A stretch of 64,000 bases of DNA, taken from NCBI GenBank assembly GCA_015680685.1, contig MNCI01004926.1, forward strand, positions 567,053 through 631,052, read 5' to 3'. Made by a program: the position numbers and the translations under genes. Under the pieces are notes generated by a model, which had not been told where the DNA came from, ran no database searches, and was given only the letters and a program-made list of their open reading frames with translations. Below are positions 35,505 through 48,502 of the stretch, one piece after another (position 1 is the stretch's first letter; each line of letters starts with the position of its first letter). Source of the stretch: Gnetum montanum (taxonomy: Eukaryota; Streptophyta; Gnetopsida; Gnetales; Gnetaceae).

Positions 35505-38500
35505 TTATCCACCAATAGAGGTAGTATGAGTATTGGCTATTCTAAGCTCATGGAAAGGTTTGGTCTGTTCGATGTTGACCAATAGGGTCTTATCCAGGCT
35601 CTCAGGTTTGTATATCATCATGGCCCCTAAAGGAAAAGCTGCATGAATAATATACGGTCCTTCCCATAGTGTTTGAAATTTTGTACGTTGTGGCACATGT
35701 GTGGGGTTCTAGTAGAGAACCTTATCTCCTGGTTGATATTTAACTTTCCTAATTTTGAGGTCATGACATTGTTTATTGAATGCCTTGTGTAATTCATTAG
35801 ATGATAGGACAACTAATCATTTCTCATCTAGCAAGTTAAGGATCACTAATCGTTGTTTTTGTGCTAGATTGAGGTCAGGGTTGAGGTCACATGCCATGGA
35901 TAGTATATGGAGCTTAGTTTGGATAGGGAGCATTGGAAGTTTTGTGTACACTAACTCATAAGGAGAGTAGCCTATAGGGAGTTTCCATGTGGAGCGGTAT
36001 GCCCAAAGAGCATTGTTTAGTTTAGTGCTCCAGTCTCGCCTATACTTGATAATGGTTCTGGCCAATATCTTTGTAATCTCCCTATTGGTGACCTCGGCTT
36101 GACCATTCGCTTAGGGGTGGTATGGTGTAGTCAATTTGTGCTCAACCCCTAAGCGCTGCATTAATTTTTGAAAAGTTGCACTTGTGAAGTATGTACCATT
36201 GCCTGAAATTAGTGCATGCAGCACACCAAACTTGTTCATGATTTGTTGTTGAAAAAATTGTGCAGTTGTAGATGATGTACAATCCTTAAAAGTAGTTGCT
36301 TTTGCCCATTTGTAAGGTAGTCAATGACAACTATGATATAAGCTTTTCCATTGGACATTGGTGTAATGGGCCCCATGAAATTAATTCCCTAAATGTCAAA
36401 GGGTTCTAAAGGTTGAATCCATTGTTGTGGACCCTCCATTCTAGCAATCATCCCCCCATCACGTTGACAATGCTCACAAGATTGGACGAATTGATGGGCA
36501 TCCCAAAACAATGTAGGCCAATAGTATGCTGCAAGCAAGATCTCGATGGTCATTCATCTCCCAGCGTAATGACCCCCACAAGAACCCTCATGAGCATCTT
36601 GGAGAACTCATAGTTGATCTACATCGGGAACACACCATCGAACCAAGCCATCGGGACATAATTTGTAAAGTTGCCCATTGATCTCTATAAAGTGCTTGGC
36701 TTGGTGAGGAAACTATTGTTTCCTTTTAAGGTCTAACTCTTGTGGTGTTTTTTGGGTAAGGAGATAGGTAAGAATGCTACTGTACTAGTTCATCTCCATG
36801 GGTGATTAATTATTCACTACACTGGCAAAGAAGAATTCATCAGGAAAATGATCAGAAATTGGATACTCATCCTCTTTGTTATCCCATTGCAACCAAGATA
36901 AATGATCAGCAACTACGTTCTTGGTGCCTTTACAATTGATCATCGTTAAATCGAACTCTCGTAAGATTACAAGCCATCATATGATATGAGGACTTAGCAT
37001 TGACTTATTCATGAGGAACCAGATTGCACTATGATTTGTATGTATATATACTTTGTAACCTAATACATAGTGCCTAAACTTTTCTAGTGCAAACACTACA
37101 GCCATTAATTCTTTCTCTGTCATAGTGTAGTTAAGTTGTGCACTAGCGATACTTCTACTTACATAGTGGATGTAATAATGATGTTTCTGGTCATCTAACT
37201 ATGTAAGCACAACTCCTAAGGCATAGTTGGATGTGTCAGTCATGATATGGAATGGTTTGGACTAGTTAAGAGCTTGTAGAATGGGTGTTTCTACTAGCTT
37301 CTATTTCAAGGTTTGGAAAGCTAACTCGCATTCATTGGTCCATTCAAAAGGTATGTCCTTTTTCATTAGTTCCACCAATGGTTTGGCAACCTTTGAAAAG
37401 TTCTCAATGAATCTCTTATAGTAGCTAGTGTGTCCAAGAAATGACTGGATATCTTTGACAGTTTCGAGTTGATGGGTAATTCCTTTGATAACTTTAATTT
37501 TCTCAGGATCTACCTCTATCCCTATGTATGAGATTTTATGCCCTAGTACGACACCTTCTTGGACCATCAAATGGCTTTTTTGCTAGTTGAGCCTCAAATT
37601 GGTTTCTACACATCTTTTTAGCACTTACTCTAACCAGTCCAAGGCTTAATTAAAGTTTGCTCCATAAGTGGAGAAGTCATCCATGAAGACCTCCACACCA
37701 TTTCCTATCTACTATTGGAATATGCTTAGAACTAATCGTTGAAATGTTGTAAGGGCATTGCACAAGCCAAACAACATTTGTTTATATGCAAATATTCCCC
37801 AAGGACTGGTGAACATAGTTTTGGTTTGGTCTTTTGGGGCTATTTGTATTTGGTTGTATCCACTATATCCATTCAGAAAACTATAGTAGCGATGCCTTGT
37901 GATGGTGTCTAAGACTTGGTCAACCAATGGCAATAGAAAGTGATCTTGAATATTGCCATGTTTAGTAGCCTAAAATCAATGCACGCCCTCCATTTGCTCC
38001 CCTTTTTAGGTACAATTACTAAAGGGCTAACCCATTTGCTATCAGTAATGGGGTATATGAACCCAGCTTTTAGAAGCTGTTCAATTTCTTCCTTAACTAC
38101 TTGCTTTAGCTTTGGGTTCAATTGCCTTTGCGGTTGTCTTCGAGGCTTCATAGAGGGGTCGATGTAAATTCTATGTTGGCATATCCTAGGATCTATTCCA
38201 GTTAATTTGGGATATGACCAAGTAAAGGATGTTAACCATTTATTTATTACCTTCAGTAGTTCCTCTTTTTGTTGTGGAGCAAACTTTACAGTAATAATTA
38301 CCAATTTTTCATTTTTAAGGAACGTGTATTCCATATTGGTGGGCAATGGTTTTAGCTCAAGGGGCTCCTGCTTAAACTTATCAGGGATTTCCAACTTCCC
38401 TCGTTGATATGTTCGAGGTTAAGACTTGGACATTGGTGGTGGACTTGCTCTAATGTGTCTATGCTATCGATGTAAGTGCAAGTCAAACCCTTAGTTGGTT

Positions 38501-39150
38501 CCATGCATATGAGTGAATTGCTTTTTGGATTAGCTGTCAGCCATTGGGTACCTTCCTATCATATGGTTGCTGCATATAGGCATCTTTGTATGTTTGTCAC
38601 TTGTGCACACTGATTGCATGTAGGAAATGTTAAACTTTGTACAAACCATGAGTTCTACATGCAATTACACCCTATGTCATTGTATGCGATGCATGGAACT
38701 TTCTTCTTCTTGATCTTTCCAAATGTATTTTTCTTCAATATTTCTAGGGAAAGATCATGGATTCCTAGGTGTGCATTAATTGTACTCAGTCATGCTCTTC
38801 CCATTATGATTGGGAAGTTCCCCTTACCGTTGTTCACTTGAATCACTAGGAAGTCAACTAGATACGACCACCCACAAACAATGATGACAATGTCCTCCAC
38901 TAGTTCCAATGGGACAGTGATGGATTAGTTGGCCAACTCTAAAATAATATTACTCCTTTTTAGCGAAGGTAGGTTCCAAGCCTTGTACATTTCTTGAGAT
39001 ATTAAGTTGATACCAAAACCTAAATCCAAAAGAGCTTTCCATTGCTCATTTCCAGCAATTTGTAGATATATTAGATGACTCTTAGGATTAGAGAATTTCC
39101 TAGGAAGATGGCCAACTTTTATCCCATCAATGACAACATGAGTTAACATG
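35505..39150 (-). pseudogene. pol: pol of element C: protease, RT, RNase H, integrase; broken
   Basis: Protease (about 38800-39090): KALLDLGFGINLI with D-L-G at the active site, then FPIIMGRA. RT (37300-38390): SKWVSPLVIVPKKGSKWRA, FLNGYSGYNQIQIAPKDQ, then an intact FMDDFST (FMDD codons 37676-37687) and [16 protein letters not shown]. RNase H (about 36880-37200): LNYTMTEKELMAVVFALEKF. Integrase (35505-36830): the core shows GINFMGP and SGNGTYF where GIDF and SDNGT are usual, so both Asp are lost, but [10 protein letters not shown] keeps the Glu. The tail has LWEGPYIIHAAFPLGAMMIY (GPY/F). Several stops and frameshifts remain. Confidence 0.9.
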
Positions 39151-41627
39151 ACTGTATGTGTTGAGCATGATTTTTGGGTTGAAGGGAGCTCCGAAGTTCC
39201 AAGTGATAGTGAGGCATTTGAAAAATCAGCTGCTTGTGGTTACAAGAGCTTAGTTGGACTTTTGGTTCTAAAGAAAGGTCTTTTCTTCATGTGGTCATCA
39301 GAACCAATAGTAGGTTGAGGGTTAATAGCCCTTGTGGAATTACATTGTTGTGGCTGGGCAAGGATTTCACCTTGCATAGCTGAAGCAGGTGGTAATGGAG
39401 CTATAGGTGGGAGAGATGCGGTCAGATGAGAAGGATGGTATGTATGTGAAATATCGCCCTTAGGAGAAGGAGTTCTATAATACTCATGGGCTTAGTAGTA
39501 AGTTTGAGGAGTAACATGACCAATAAAGTCACGTGGAGAGATTGGGTGCTGCACGTAATATCCATATGGGTCAAGTTGCTGGTAAGGATATTGTTGGCTT
39601 AGTGGTGGCATTCCCCATGATTGTGGATGCTACCACTGTTGATATTGCTCAATTGGTTGTGGTGGAGTTCCACTTGGATAATACGTTATGGGTTAGTAGA
39701 ACTATCTTGGGTTACCTTGAGGATAAGGTAACCTTCGAGGTGTTTACCTTTTGTTTAATTGTGGGTTGAGTGCATACATCCTAGACTCCTGCAAATGTGA
39801 GATTACAAGGCAACATCCTCTAGGATGGTTATATTGGCATATCTCGTATCCACTATCATTATTTGTATCTATTTCCACAACCTCTTCGATGATGGAAACT
39901 TTCCACAACCTCTTATATTGGCATGTTTCGCTTCTCTCTCTTTTCTATTTTCGTGATCACTACCTCACTCTCTAGACTCCTCTACTAATTTAAGAATAGT
40001 TTGAAATCTATTATCTAGGGAGTCCCACATTTGGTCTACCTTTGCCGTTACTTTTGATGTCAACTTTTGGATAGGCAAAGTTTTCCTATTCACCATCTCT
40101 TTGAGTGGTGACCCTTCTTCATCCTCGCAAAATCTTACTCCCCTCTTTCGAAGGGGACGATCTCTGTTATATTCTTTTGTGCTTTCTCTTTTCTATAGCT
40201 CACCTTCTTCTTTAGCAACTTGCTCTAATAGTCTTTGAATTTGATGGGACCTAAGCTTGGATAGTCTTCCTTGGGCATAAGTCCCAAGGGTTCTTCATGT
40301 TTCATGCCTAAGCCCATCTATGAGATGGCATAGTTGATCCTTTTGTGAATAACCATGGTCAGGGCAATGATGTAACAATGCATAGTTCCAAGGGTTCATG
40401 TCTTCCTTATTTCCATCCTTGGATTACATTTGGTACTTGTCGTTGAACAATTCAAACATAGTACTCCACCTACGAATGGATTCTAGTTCTAAGGACTGAT
40501 ACCAACTTTCCATTTCTTTAACTAGTGTTCGTGGGAATAACTTAAGTTTTTACCATTCATTCTCTATGTTTTGTAAGGCACATGCATCATGGAATGCTTA
40601 TAAGTGATTTTGAGGATCAGTGTTGTATCCCCCTTCAAATCGTGGGATGTTGTTCATGTCTAATCTCTTGATCCTACTATCTTTTTGGTGCCTTGTTGGG
40701 ATTCTAACAACCTCCATTATGTCTAACATACTTTGAGTAGCAAGTAGTGGTTCATCGTGATCATCCCATCCGTGGCATCTATGATGTCTACGTTGTTCCC
40801 TACTCTCCCTTCTTCTATGTTGTGATTCTCTTGAGTGCTCTCGTTCCCTTTCCTGCCTATTTCATCTATGACTTCCACTTTGCCTACCTCTATCCTCATG
40901 GTCCCTTTCTCTATGACTATGCCTGGATATTGAAGGAGAGGGTGAAGGAGATGATGAAGGTAAAGAAGAAGGAGAACCATCACCATGACAGTGTCTACTA
41001 CCTTCGACCTCGATCGTAATCACAATCAAAATGTCCACCTTTATCATGTGTCCGTGTTCCTTTTTTGAATCCTTTGTATCCATGGGTATCAGAACCTGGG
41101 TTATGAATAGTGGAATGAAGGTTCTGATACACAACCTCTTGACCAAAATCAAGGAGAGGAACATCGTTTCGTGGGGAACTTCCTAAGGCGGGTTCGCCAC
41201 CCTCATTTCCACTTAAGACATGTGGGACATCTTGGGACCACTTGCCCTTCAAAGACTAGTGATATCTCTCCTATTGCAAGTCCCTTTGATGTTATGCCTC
41301 CGTGGGATGATATTCCCTCAAATCATGGTCTTGCACAATGTATTCCATGTGTAAGTTTTGCATGCCAATTTGGGTAAGATCATGAAGAAGCATGCTTGGA
41401 ACTGAACAATCAAGAGGTAACACTATGTTACCTTCTAAGTCTTGCCAACGTAGTTGTTCATCTTGATGGAGGCTAAAGGTGAAGTTTGGTATATACTCAT
41501 TGAGATGAACATATACCACACAAAACTGTTGGGGTACTAGTGGATCAACGTCATGTATATTACATTGTCGATTGTTTCCTATATCATACCTAAATGGTGA
41601 AGCGCTTTTGTACAAAGAAGGAGACAT
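39150..41627 (-). pseudogene. gag: gag of element C, broken
   Basis: I take the Met at 41627 (MSPSLYK) as start because it lines up with MSFSHRSD in B and MSSSHKND in E; an in-frame Met seven codons upstream is not shared. The N-terminal block VVYVHLNEYIPNFTF and LHQDEQLRWQDLEGNIV is intact for about 110 codons. The basic linker (about 40720-41250) and the Gag core (about 40250-40700) are split over frames. ICQYNHPRGCC (near 39810) is the Cys/His block, with HLQESRMYALNP after it. A Pro/Gln/Tyr-rich stretch (about 39350-39750) leads to protease. Confidence 0.82.
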
Positions 41628-41751
41628 ACTTGTCCATTCAGTGTGCAATGTATTGCTATATGTTGTTGTTTTTTCTCTTAAACAACCCTAAGGGTTCATT
41701 CCAATGATGTGAATGATTTTCTAAATTCTAGTTATTGCATAAACAACAAAG

Positions 41752-41770
41752 TCCCTGACAACGGTGCCAA
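41752..41770 (-). other. primer-binding site of element C, tRNA-Asp type
   Basis: Directly inside the 5' LTR the minus strand reads TTGGCACCGTTGTCAGGGA. The complement of the plant tRNA-Asp(GTC) 3' end is TGGCGCCGTTGCCGGGG, which differs at three transition positions over 17 bases. Athila-type elements commonly use this primer. Confidence 0.75.
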
Positions 41771-42592
41771 TGATGAGCAGTGAGATATCCCAATACGAGC
41801 GTTTCACACATGATCTGGTTGAATTCCAAGGACTAAGTGCTTATGTGCCTTTGTGGAACAAGGACAAGTTGGTTAATTGTTGTCTTCCCAAACTTACTTA
41901 TATGTCACGGTTTTATGGTTAAGTAAGCTTGAGGCATATGATTTTTATAGCTTTTATGTTTTTTATGTCCTATGCTAACAAGGGGGGAGAGAGATAACTA
42001 AGTGACTAATTTAAATTGACTATTCATTAAATAGGTTCTAACTAATCCTAACACTAGTATCTATTCCCACTTGTCATACACATCCTGAACTAGTGCAACG
42101 CTGTTGGGATTACCAAACGCTAATCATTATTGGGTTACCAAGCGTTACACGCATGTTCGAAGTGGTCATACTAAGTGTATTTACTTAGGAGAGTTGTAGG
42201 GTAAGAGAGAACATTAATTAACTAGGAAAGCATTTCATAACAGTAATTAACAGTAATTAATCTATTCTAGATGCTACAAGGTTTATCATAAAGTTCATCT
42301 TTATTATCGTACACAAGGTATGCTCAGTTACACAATGCTCGAATAAAGATCCATTCGCTTTATGACTCCTATTGCATGCACGTAGAAATAATTCTAACTC
42401 TGGGAGGGAGAAAAGGCAAGAGTTTGGCTAAGGGACTAACTAATCTATTGCCAAACCAAGGGTTCCCACCTCTTATTTATATGCAAGGAGATAGGTCCCG
42501 ATATTGGGTATCCAACATCGCATGGTTGGCTCCGATATCGCAGACTTGATATCGCAGATGCAATATCATGGCCCCGATATCGTAGTTCATCA
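41771..42592 (-). repeat. 5' LTR of element C (822 bp)
   Basis: Plus-strand ends TGATGAGCAGTGAGA and GTAGTTCATCA. Its first 50 bases carry a small deletion relative to the 3' LTR. The U3 end (42500-42592) has GATATCGC and GATATC-type motifs. GTAAT follows. Confidence 0.9.
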
Positions 42593-42597
42593 GTAAT

Positions 42598-44000
42598 CAT
42601 TAGCCCTTCCATTCAACATCAAAACCAAGTCCATATCACTTACCAATGATATCCCAATGTATCATCCTAAAACTAACAACTAGAAGACTACCACAACTAC
42701 AAGGAGTTTTACAACTTGGTAATAAAGTTCAAGGAAGTGGTTTATTTACAACATAGTTTATTATTATTTTTTAAAGGAGACTTGGCTATTGGACAGAGGA
42801 ATGCCTTCAAGCATGGGTAGCATGTCTTTCCAATGGAACCCCCAAAAATTTTTATTCAATGCATTTATTAGATTATTAATGTGTCAAGCTAACCAAAGGA
42901 CTACCTTCAAGCATGGGTAATATATCTTTTTAATGACATGGTAAGGCAACACTTATTTTAGACATACTTCCATTTTTCATTAGAACTTAAGCAAATGATA
43001 CAACTTATTAGTAGGATAAGACTCATAGTAGTAGCTTTAGAAAATACACAAATACCCTTAATATCACACACTTTTCATTTCCACTTGGTTCCTCACTTTT
43101 CTATCCAAGCATAATGATCATAAGTTTATTTTAGTTTTATTATGAAGAGAATGACATTATGACCATGGTAAGAACCTCTTGTTATTGGAAATGAGTTGAT
43201 GGATGATGTGGTCTCATTGCATCTATAATTAATAATTTAATGATTTAATAACATAGGGTGAAATTCTCATTGTTTGGACTACATCTTGTTTTATTCCTTT
43301 ATACTTTATTTTAAAAACAAATGTACATAAAATGTATAAAAGAATGAAAAAGCTATCAAAGAATATAAAAATTAGTAAGAAATGTGAAAAATATAACAAA
43401 TAATTATAAATCCAAAAAAATTATAAAACAAAAAGGTTGAAATGCACTTATCAATTTCTAATTCAAGATAAGATACCTCCTCCATGACTAAACTCATGGG
43501 TGAGTATTTAGAAAATGGACCCTAGATCCCTAGGATTATACACTTTAGTTTCTTATTTATCATCCTTAATGATTTAGACTTTTGTTTATTGTCCCATGTA
43601 ACATTGATGGTAATCAAAATTTGATCTTTTTTATATACATATTCCATTATACTAGATGATCTTTCCATTTTAGAAGATCCAACTATGTTTTCTTATTTAT
43701 TTTTAATTTTAGGTTTTGAGTCTCCATTTTCACTACTAGTTGTTGATGAATGGAGTTTTAGGATATCCTTTTGTAAGTTCTCCATTTGGGTTATTTTCTT
43801 GGGGTAGGAGTTAATAAGTGAATTGGGTATTTCTATGCACATTTTTGGTAGTTTTATGTTATAATTTCTCAACCAATGGATGTCTTGTAGTTTAGTGGTC
43901 ATTGTTTTGTTTTGTGTACATACTTATTTTGCACATTTGTTATGGGCTAGTGTAAGGATCATGTTGACATTTTGAACCTTTGTTTCATAATTGCACATTT
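42598..44000 (-). other. element D interior: 3' noncoding-like and unassigned sequence
   Basis: Two tandem copies of the family's conserved motif lie at 42804-42831 and 42903-42930, and an A-rich (sense T-rich) tract at about 43310-43440, both typical of the region after pol. A PPT-like TTTAGTCATGGAGGAGGTA is at about 43470-43490 on the minus strand. A 69-codon frame at 43693-43902 is Lys/Asn-rich and I do not recognise it. The usual RT, RNase H and integrase are absent between here and the protease. Confidence 0.6.
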
Positions 44001-44470
44001 CTTCATTGTAAGTAATTCATGAAATTCTTTGCATCAGTATGGCTTCATGCTTGTCTTCCTTGGAAATTTCCAAGGACATGTCTCTCATTCTTAGCTTAGC
44101 ATTAATTGTACTAGCAATGCTCTTTCCATAATGATAGGAAATTCCATATTATTATTCTTTACATTAATCATCAAAAATTTGCTAGATAAGACCACCCATT
44201 GATAGTGGTCACTACGTATTTTATTTGTCCTAAAGGAATGATGATTGATTGAGATGTAAGCTTTAGTCTTATGTTGCACTTCTTTAATGAAGGTAGGTTC
44301 CATGCCCTATATGTTTTTTGAGATATCAAATTGACTCTAGAACCTAAGTCTAGTAGAGCTTTGCATGGCGAATTTCCATCAATTTGTAAATAAATTAGAA
44401 GATTTCCAAGATCTATTTTTTAAGAAGATTTCCTACTTTGATCAAATCTAATATTGCATCAATTAACATG
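44000..44470 (-). pseudogene. protease remnant of element D
   Basis: The minus strand near 44340-44370 gives KALLDLGSRVNL, the retropepsin active-site region with D-L-G, then a helix-like block and, at about 44110-44140, FPIIMERA (FPIIMGRA in C). The order and spacing match the protease of B, C and E. Stops break the frame. Confidence 0.7.
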
Positions 44471-46962
44471 ATAGTTATAAGATTTTGATTTGACTGTTAT
44501 GAAAGCATGATGTGTCTAGGATGATTTTTCATAAAAGGAACTTAATTGGATGAAGTCCTTGCTCTACCAAGCTTTTATGGGCTTGTCCTAAAAAAAGGAC
44601 ATTTTCTAGATTTGCATGTAGTATTGCTAGTATGATCCTCTATCTGTATATTCATTGCCATAGTAGCACTTTTCTACTAAGTTTGTATTGGCAATTCTCC
44701 TTGAATTACTAGTAGCGGTATTGGTGGTAAAGTATTGGGAGCTTGAAGTGAAGGAATAACTATTAGTTCGGATATATAAAAGTTTGGATCCATACATGAG
44801 GTAGTGAATCCATGATACTTTGGTGGCTAGTAGTGAGAGGAGACATAGAATTAGGTATTCTCTAGAGAGATATGATGTTCAACATAGTATTGATAGGGAT
44901 TTGGTTACCTATATAGATATTGTTTCCTTGGTGGTGGCAATCCCCACACTTGTGGATGTTTTCACTATTACTAGCATTATTTCTATGGTTGAAGATATGC
45001 GCCACTTGGATAGTATGTTTGCTAGTAGGGTTATTAAAAGTTATCTTGTGGATAACATAACTTTTTGGGCATTTGTTTCTTGATGAATGTTAGATTAAGT
45101 ACATATGCTTTGAACTCTTGTAAGTGGATCATAATTGAGGAACATCCCTTAGGATGTTCATACTGGCATACTTTGCATCCTTCGCCATCCTTTGAATTAG
45201 AGTTCATTATTTCCTCTACTGTAACAACTTTTTCTTTATTTTTGTAACTCTCTCATCCATTGTATCTTCTTTTCTTCTTTCCTTTACTTTATTTTAGGGT
45301 TCTCTACCTTGGTTACAATGTCATTAACTATTTTTTGTATTGGTAGAGTATTTTGTTGGATCATATCTTCCAAAGTTTCTTATTCTTATGACTTAGATAT
45401 TCTTACATTCCTTTTTCGTATCGATGAATCTCTATTGTACTCTTCTATAGACTCTCTTTTCCTTAACTCTTCTTCTTCTTTTACCACTTGATCAATGAAT
45501 CTTTGAACATGATGAGCTATAATCTTAGATAGTCTACCTTGGGCACATACCCCAAGAGTTTATCTACTCTTGTTGCTTAGTCCATTGATGATATATTAGA
45601 GCTATTTCCTTTAAGAAAATCCATAGCCTAAGCACCTATGTAATAGGGAATAGTATCTACCTATTCTTGCATTAAGGAATTCATGTGTCCCTTATTTCCA
45701 TCCTTGGATCTATTTTCTTAGGTTAGACACTTTGGAATTGGTTTGATACTTATCATTAAAGAGTTGCAACATGGTATTCCATCTTTGAATTGATTCTAGT
45801 TCTAAGTATTTGTACTAGGTCTTTGCTTCCTTTATTGGTATTCTAGGAAACAACTTTAAATTTTATAGATCATTTTCAATATTTTGTAGGATGCAAGCAT
45901 CATGGAAGGCTTGAAGATGATGTTGTGGATCTACATTGTACCTACCTTAAAATTTTAAGATATTATTCATATCTAGTCATTTGATATGACTATCCCTTAC
46001 ATGCTTGGTAGGAATATACACTACTTTTTTGATGTTAATCATGTTTCAAATGGCCAGTAGGAGTTATTTATAGTCTTTAGGTTTCTAGGCTCTATTATAG
46101 TTGTGACCCTTCAATGCTCATGATACTCTCCCTCTTCATGCTTGATCCTTTCTCTTCTTCACTTATAATTGTCCTCTTCTTCATCATGATGTCTTCTTTG
46201 ATGTACATATCTCTCATGATATCTTTGTCTTTCCCCATCATGATTCCTCATTCTTATTTCTCTCTTGTTAGAATCTATGGATGAGTATAAAGAAGAAGAG
46301 AAAGGAGTTGGAGAATGATGCCAACTAGTTTTCCTTTTATGAATCCTTGATTTGTCCTTTTTTGATATAGTGGAAGTATTAGGCCTCAAGTTCCTCTTAA
46401 TTCTCGAGTCTTACTCACCTCTTTTGGATGTTTCTGCAAGAGTTGAATGTAGCTATATCTTGACAAGATCCTCAATATAGATGACTAGTATTTAAGAGTG
46501 AGATCCATGAGTTTGATAGAATTTTTCCATTTGAAATGTAGCATCTTCTTTTTCCTCTAAGATAACTATTTAAGGTACTTTCTTTCCCTTATCATGCTCA
46601 TGTCTTATCTCCATAGTGGCATCCCTTCTTACTTAAGCCTTTGTTGGTTGGTATGGCCTAGTCATGTGTTTGATGATGTGGTATCCTTCTTGCACATGGC
46701 CAAGGTTTGACCTCATAAGGGTTTGAAGCATTGATGGTGCAGAATATTCTAGAGGCAAGATAGTGTTACCCTATAAATCTATCCATCTAAGCTATTCATC
46801 CTAATGAAAAACAAATGTAAATTCAGGATAGTATGGATTAGTGTAAGTGTAGGAGATTTTGGTTTGCATTGGTGAACTTCAATCTTCTTCATTATACTTC
46901 CTATCATGACTCTTATTAAATTGAGTAGTAGGTGGTGATTTCTCCTTAATTGTAGAAGCCAT
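44470..46962 (-). pseudogene. gag: gag of element D, broken
   Basis: ATG at 46962 (MASTIKEKSPP) leads to the conserved N-terminal block, FTFVFH-stop-DE-stop-LRWIDL, with stops at the same two Gln sites as element B. A basic Arg/His/Asp/Glu-rich linker lies at 46140-46400. The Gag core region is at about 45500-46000. The Cys/His block is CQYEHPKGCS-like near 45140-45180. Many stops and shifts make this the most decayed gag in the window. Confidence 0.7.
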
Positions 46963-47109
46963 ATTAAGAGTTTGATGCTTAAGTGTATGTGTATTTTTTT
47001 TAAGAAATTAGTTAAAGTGTCAAAGAGATACTTGATGATACTTAACACAATGAAATTTGTAAGCTCAACTACTTAGCAAACATTGACACATCCCTAGAAA
47101 TAGTGCCAA

Positions 47110-47469
47110 TGATGAGTAGCTAGGTATTCAGACACTCAACTATACAAGTCATGAGTGTACACATGTGACTTGATCATGTGGATGATCATGTAAGTATGCT
47201 AGTAATTCATGATAGGTTCATGATCGTTGTCTTCTCACATTGAGTTAGTGAAGTTCAAGTTACATGGCTTAACTCTTGGTAAGACATGATAAATTGATGT
47301 TGTTGGCTCAAATTAAGACTAAGTAAAAACATTGTTGAAATGGAGTAATACAATCTAAGTCTAACTACAATGAGAGTAGAGAAACTGTTTTAGCCTATGA
47401 GTAATAAGTATTTGCTCCTAGATTGTTGTAAACATCAAGGACTGATATAACCATCGCTGGATTACCAAG
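47110..47469 (-). repeat. 5' LTR of element D, left part
   Basis: It begins TGATGAGTAGCTAGG, directly next to a PBS-like TTGGCACTATTTCTAGGGA (minus strand, 47109-47091). It ends at the element E insertion point with CCAAG (47465-47469) and resumes at 57212. Confidence 0.8.
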
Positions 47470-48338
47470 TGACAAATCATATTTTGCCTAGCTCCAATAT
47501 CGGATATTTGATATTAGATACCTAATATTGAGGCCCAAGAAGTGATGTCTGATATTTGATATCATGAGATGTATTCCAACTTATAAATATAGTGCTTGGA
47601 CACATAGTTTCCATAAGTTTTTGTCATAGCATAATAGAGCTCTTGTAGTTTCTTTTCTTCGGAGTTAGAATATTTCCTAAAGTGCTCATAGTAAAAGTCA
47701 TTAAGTGTACAAATCTTTATTCGAGCACTATTGTACCTGAGCACAGTAGTGTGTGCTGTAATAAAGACAAGCTTTCTGATCAAACATTGTAGCACATTGG
47801 CTAACTTAAATATTTTATTCATGCATTTAATGTTTTATGCAATTTCATTTAATACTGCCAAGTAATTAAGCTAAAGTAAGCTAGCTAGATTAAATAGTAG
47901 TTAATTAAGCACACAAGTATGATCGCTTCAAGCATGTGTATGATGCTTGGTAATCATAGCAATGCTTAATGTTTGGTAGGCCAACAACATTCTACATGTT
48001 CAAGATGTGCGTCAAATGTGGGACTGGATACTTATGTTAGGATAGTTAACTATTAATTAGCAATTAGATTTGTTAGATTGATTTATAAATTGAGTTTCAA
48101 CTTGTTGTTAATCATAGATGAATAAAATATAAAATAATAAGAATCATGTGCCTTAATTACACTTAATCATACAATTAAGATTCACATGTGTAGATGATAA
48201 GACAAAAATCATCATGATTAGATTTCATGTGTTGGAACTAGTATACATGGGAACTTAAGGTTTGTAGAATTTGACCAAATCGCGTGTGAACACTTGTGAT
48301 TCACATGGTGGGACATAGGGGTGCCTCACTGCTCATCA
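47470..48338 (+). repeat. 5' LTR of element E (869 bp)
   Basis: It starts TGACAAATCATATTTTGCC and ends TGCTCATCA. U3 holds AATATCGGATATTTGATATT, then further GATATT/GATATC motifs up to about 47565. TATAAATA is at 47583-47590, and an AATAAAGA polyadenylation signal lies near 47760. Confidence 0.9.
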
Positions 48339-48357
48339 TTGGTGCCATTGTTTGGGA
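48339..48357 (+). other. primer-binding site of element E
   Basis: TTGGTGCCATTGTTTGGGA lies directly after the LTR. It is a decayed form of the tRNA-Asp-type site seen in element C (TTGGCACCGTTGTCAGGGA), and most differences are transitions. Confidence 0.65.
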
Positions 48358-48502
48358 CTTTTAGTTTGTTACATGCACTATCTACAACTTCGTAAAAAAA
48401 TTATTCAATATCATTGGAATGAACCCTAAAGTCATATGATACATTAAAATAACTACAAAAATTCTAAAAAAACACACTACATTTCTTGTTTTCTAACATA
48501 AG

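Larger units (their letters stand above)
32681..42592 (-). mobile_element. Ty3/gypsy element C, full length, TSD GTAAT, nested in D
   Basis: LTRs 32681-33529 and 41771-42592 flank a complete set of gag-pol remnants on the minus strand. GTAAT is exact at 32676-32680 and 42593-42597. The PBS is the best preserved in the window. Its two LTRs look more alike than those of B or E where I compared them, and its coding regions carry fewer stops, so it is probably the youngest full-length copy here. It still cannot make a complete polyprotein. Confidence 0.92.
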
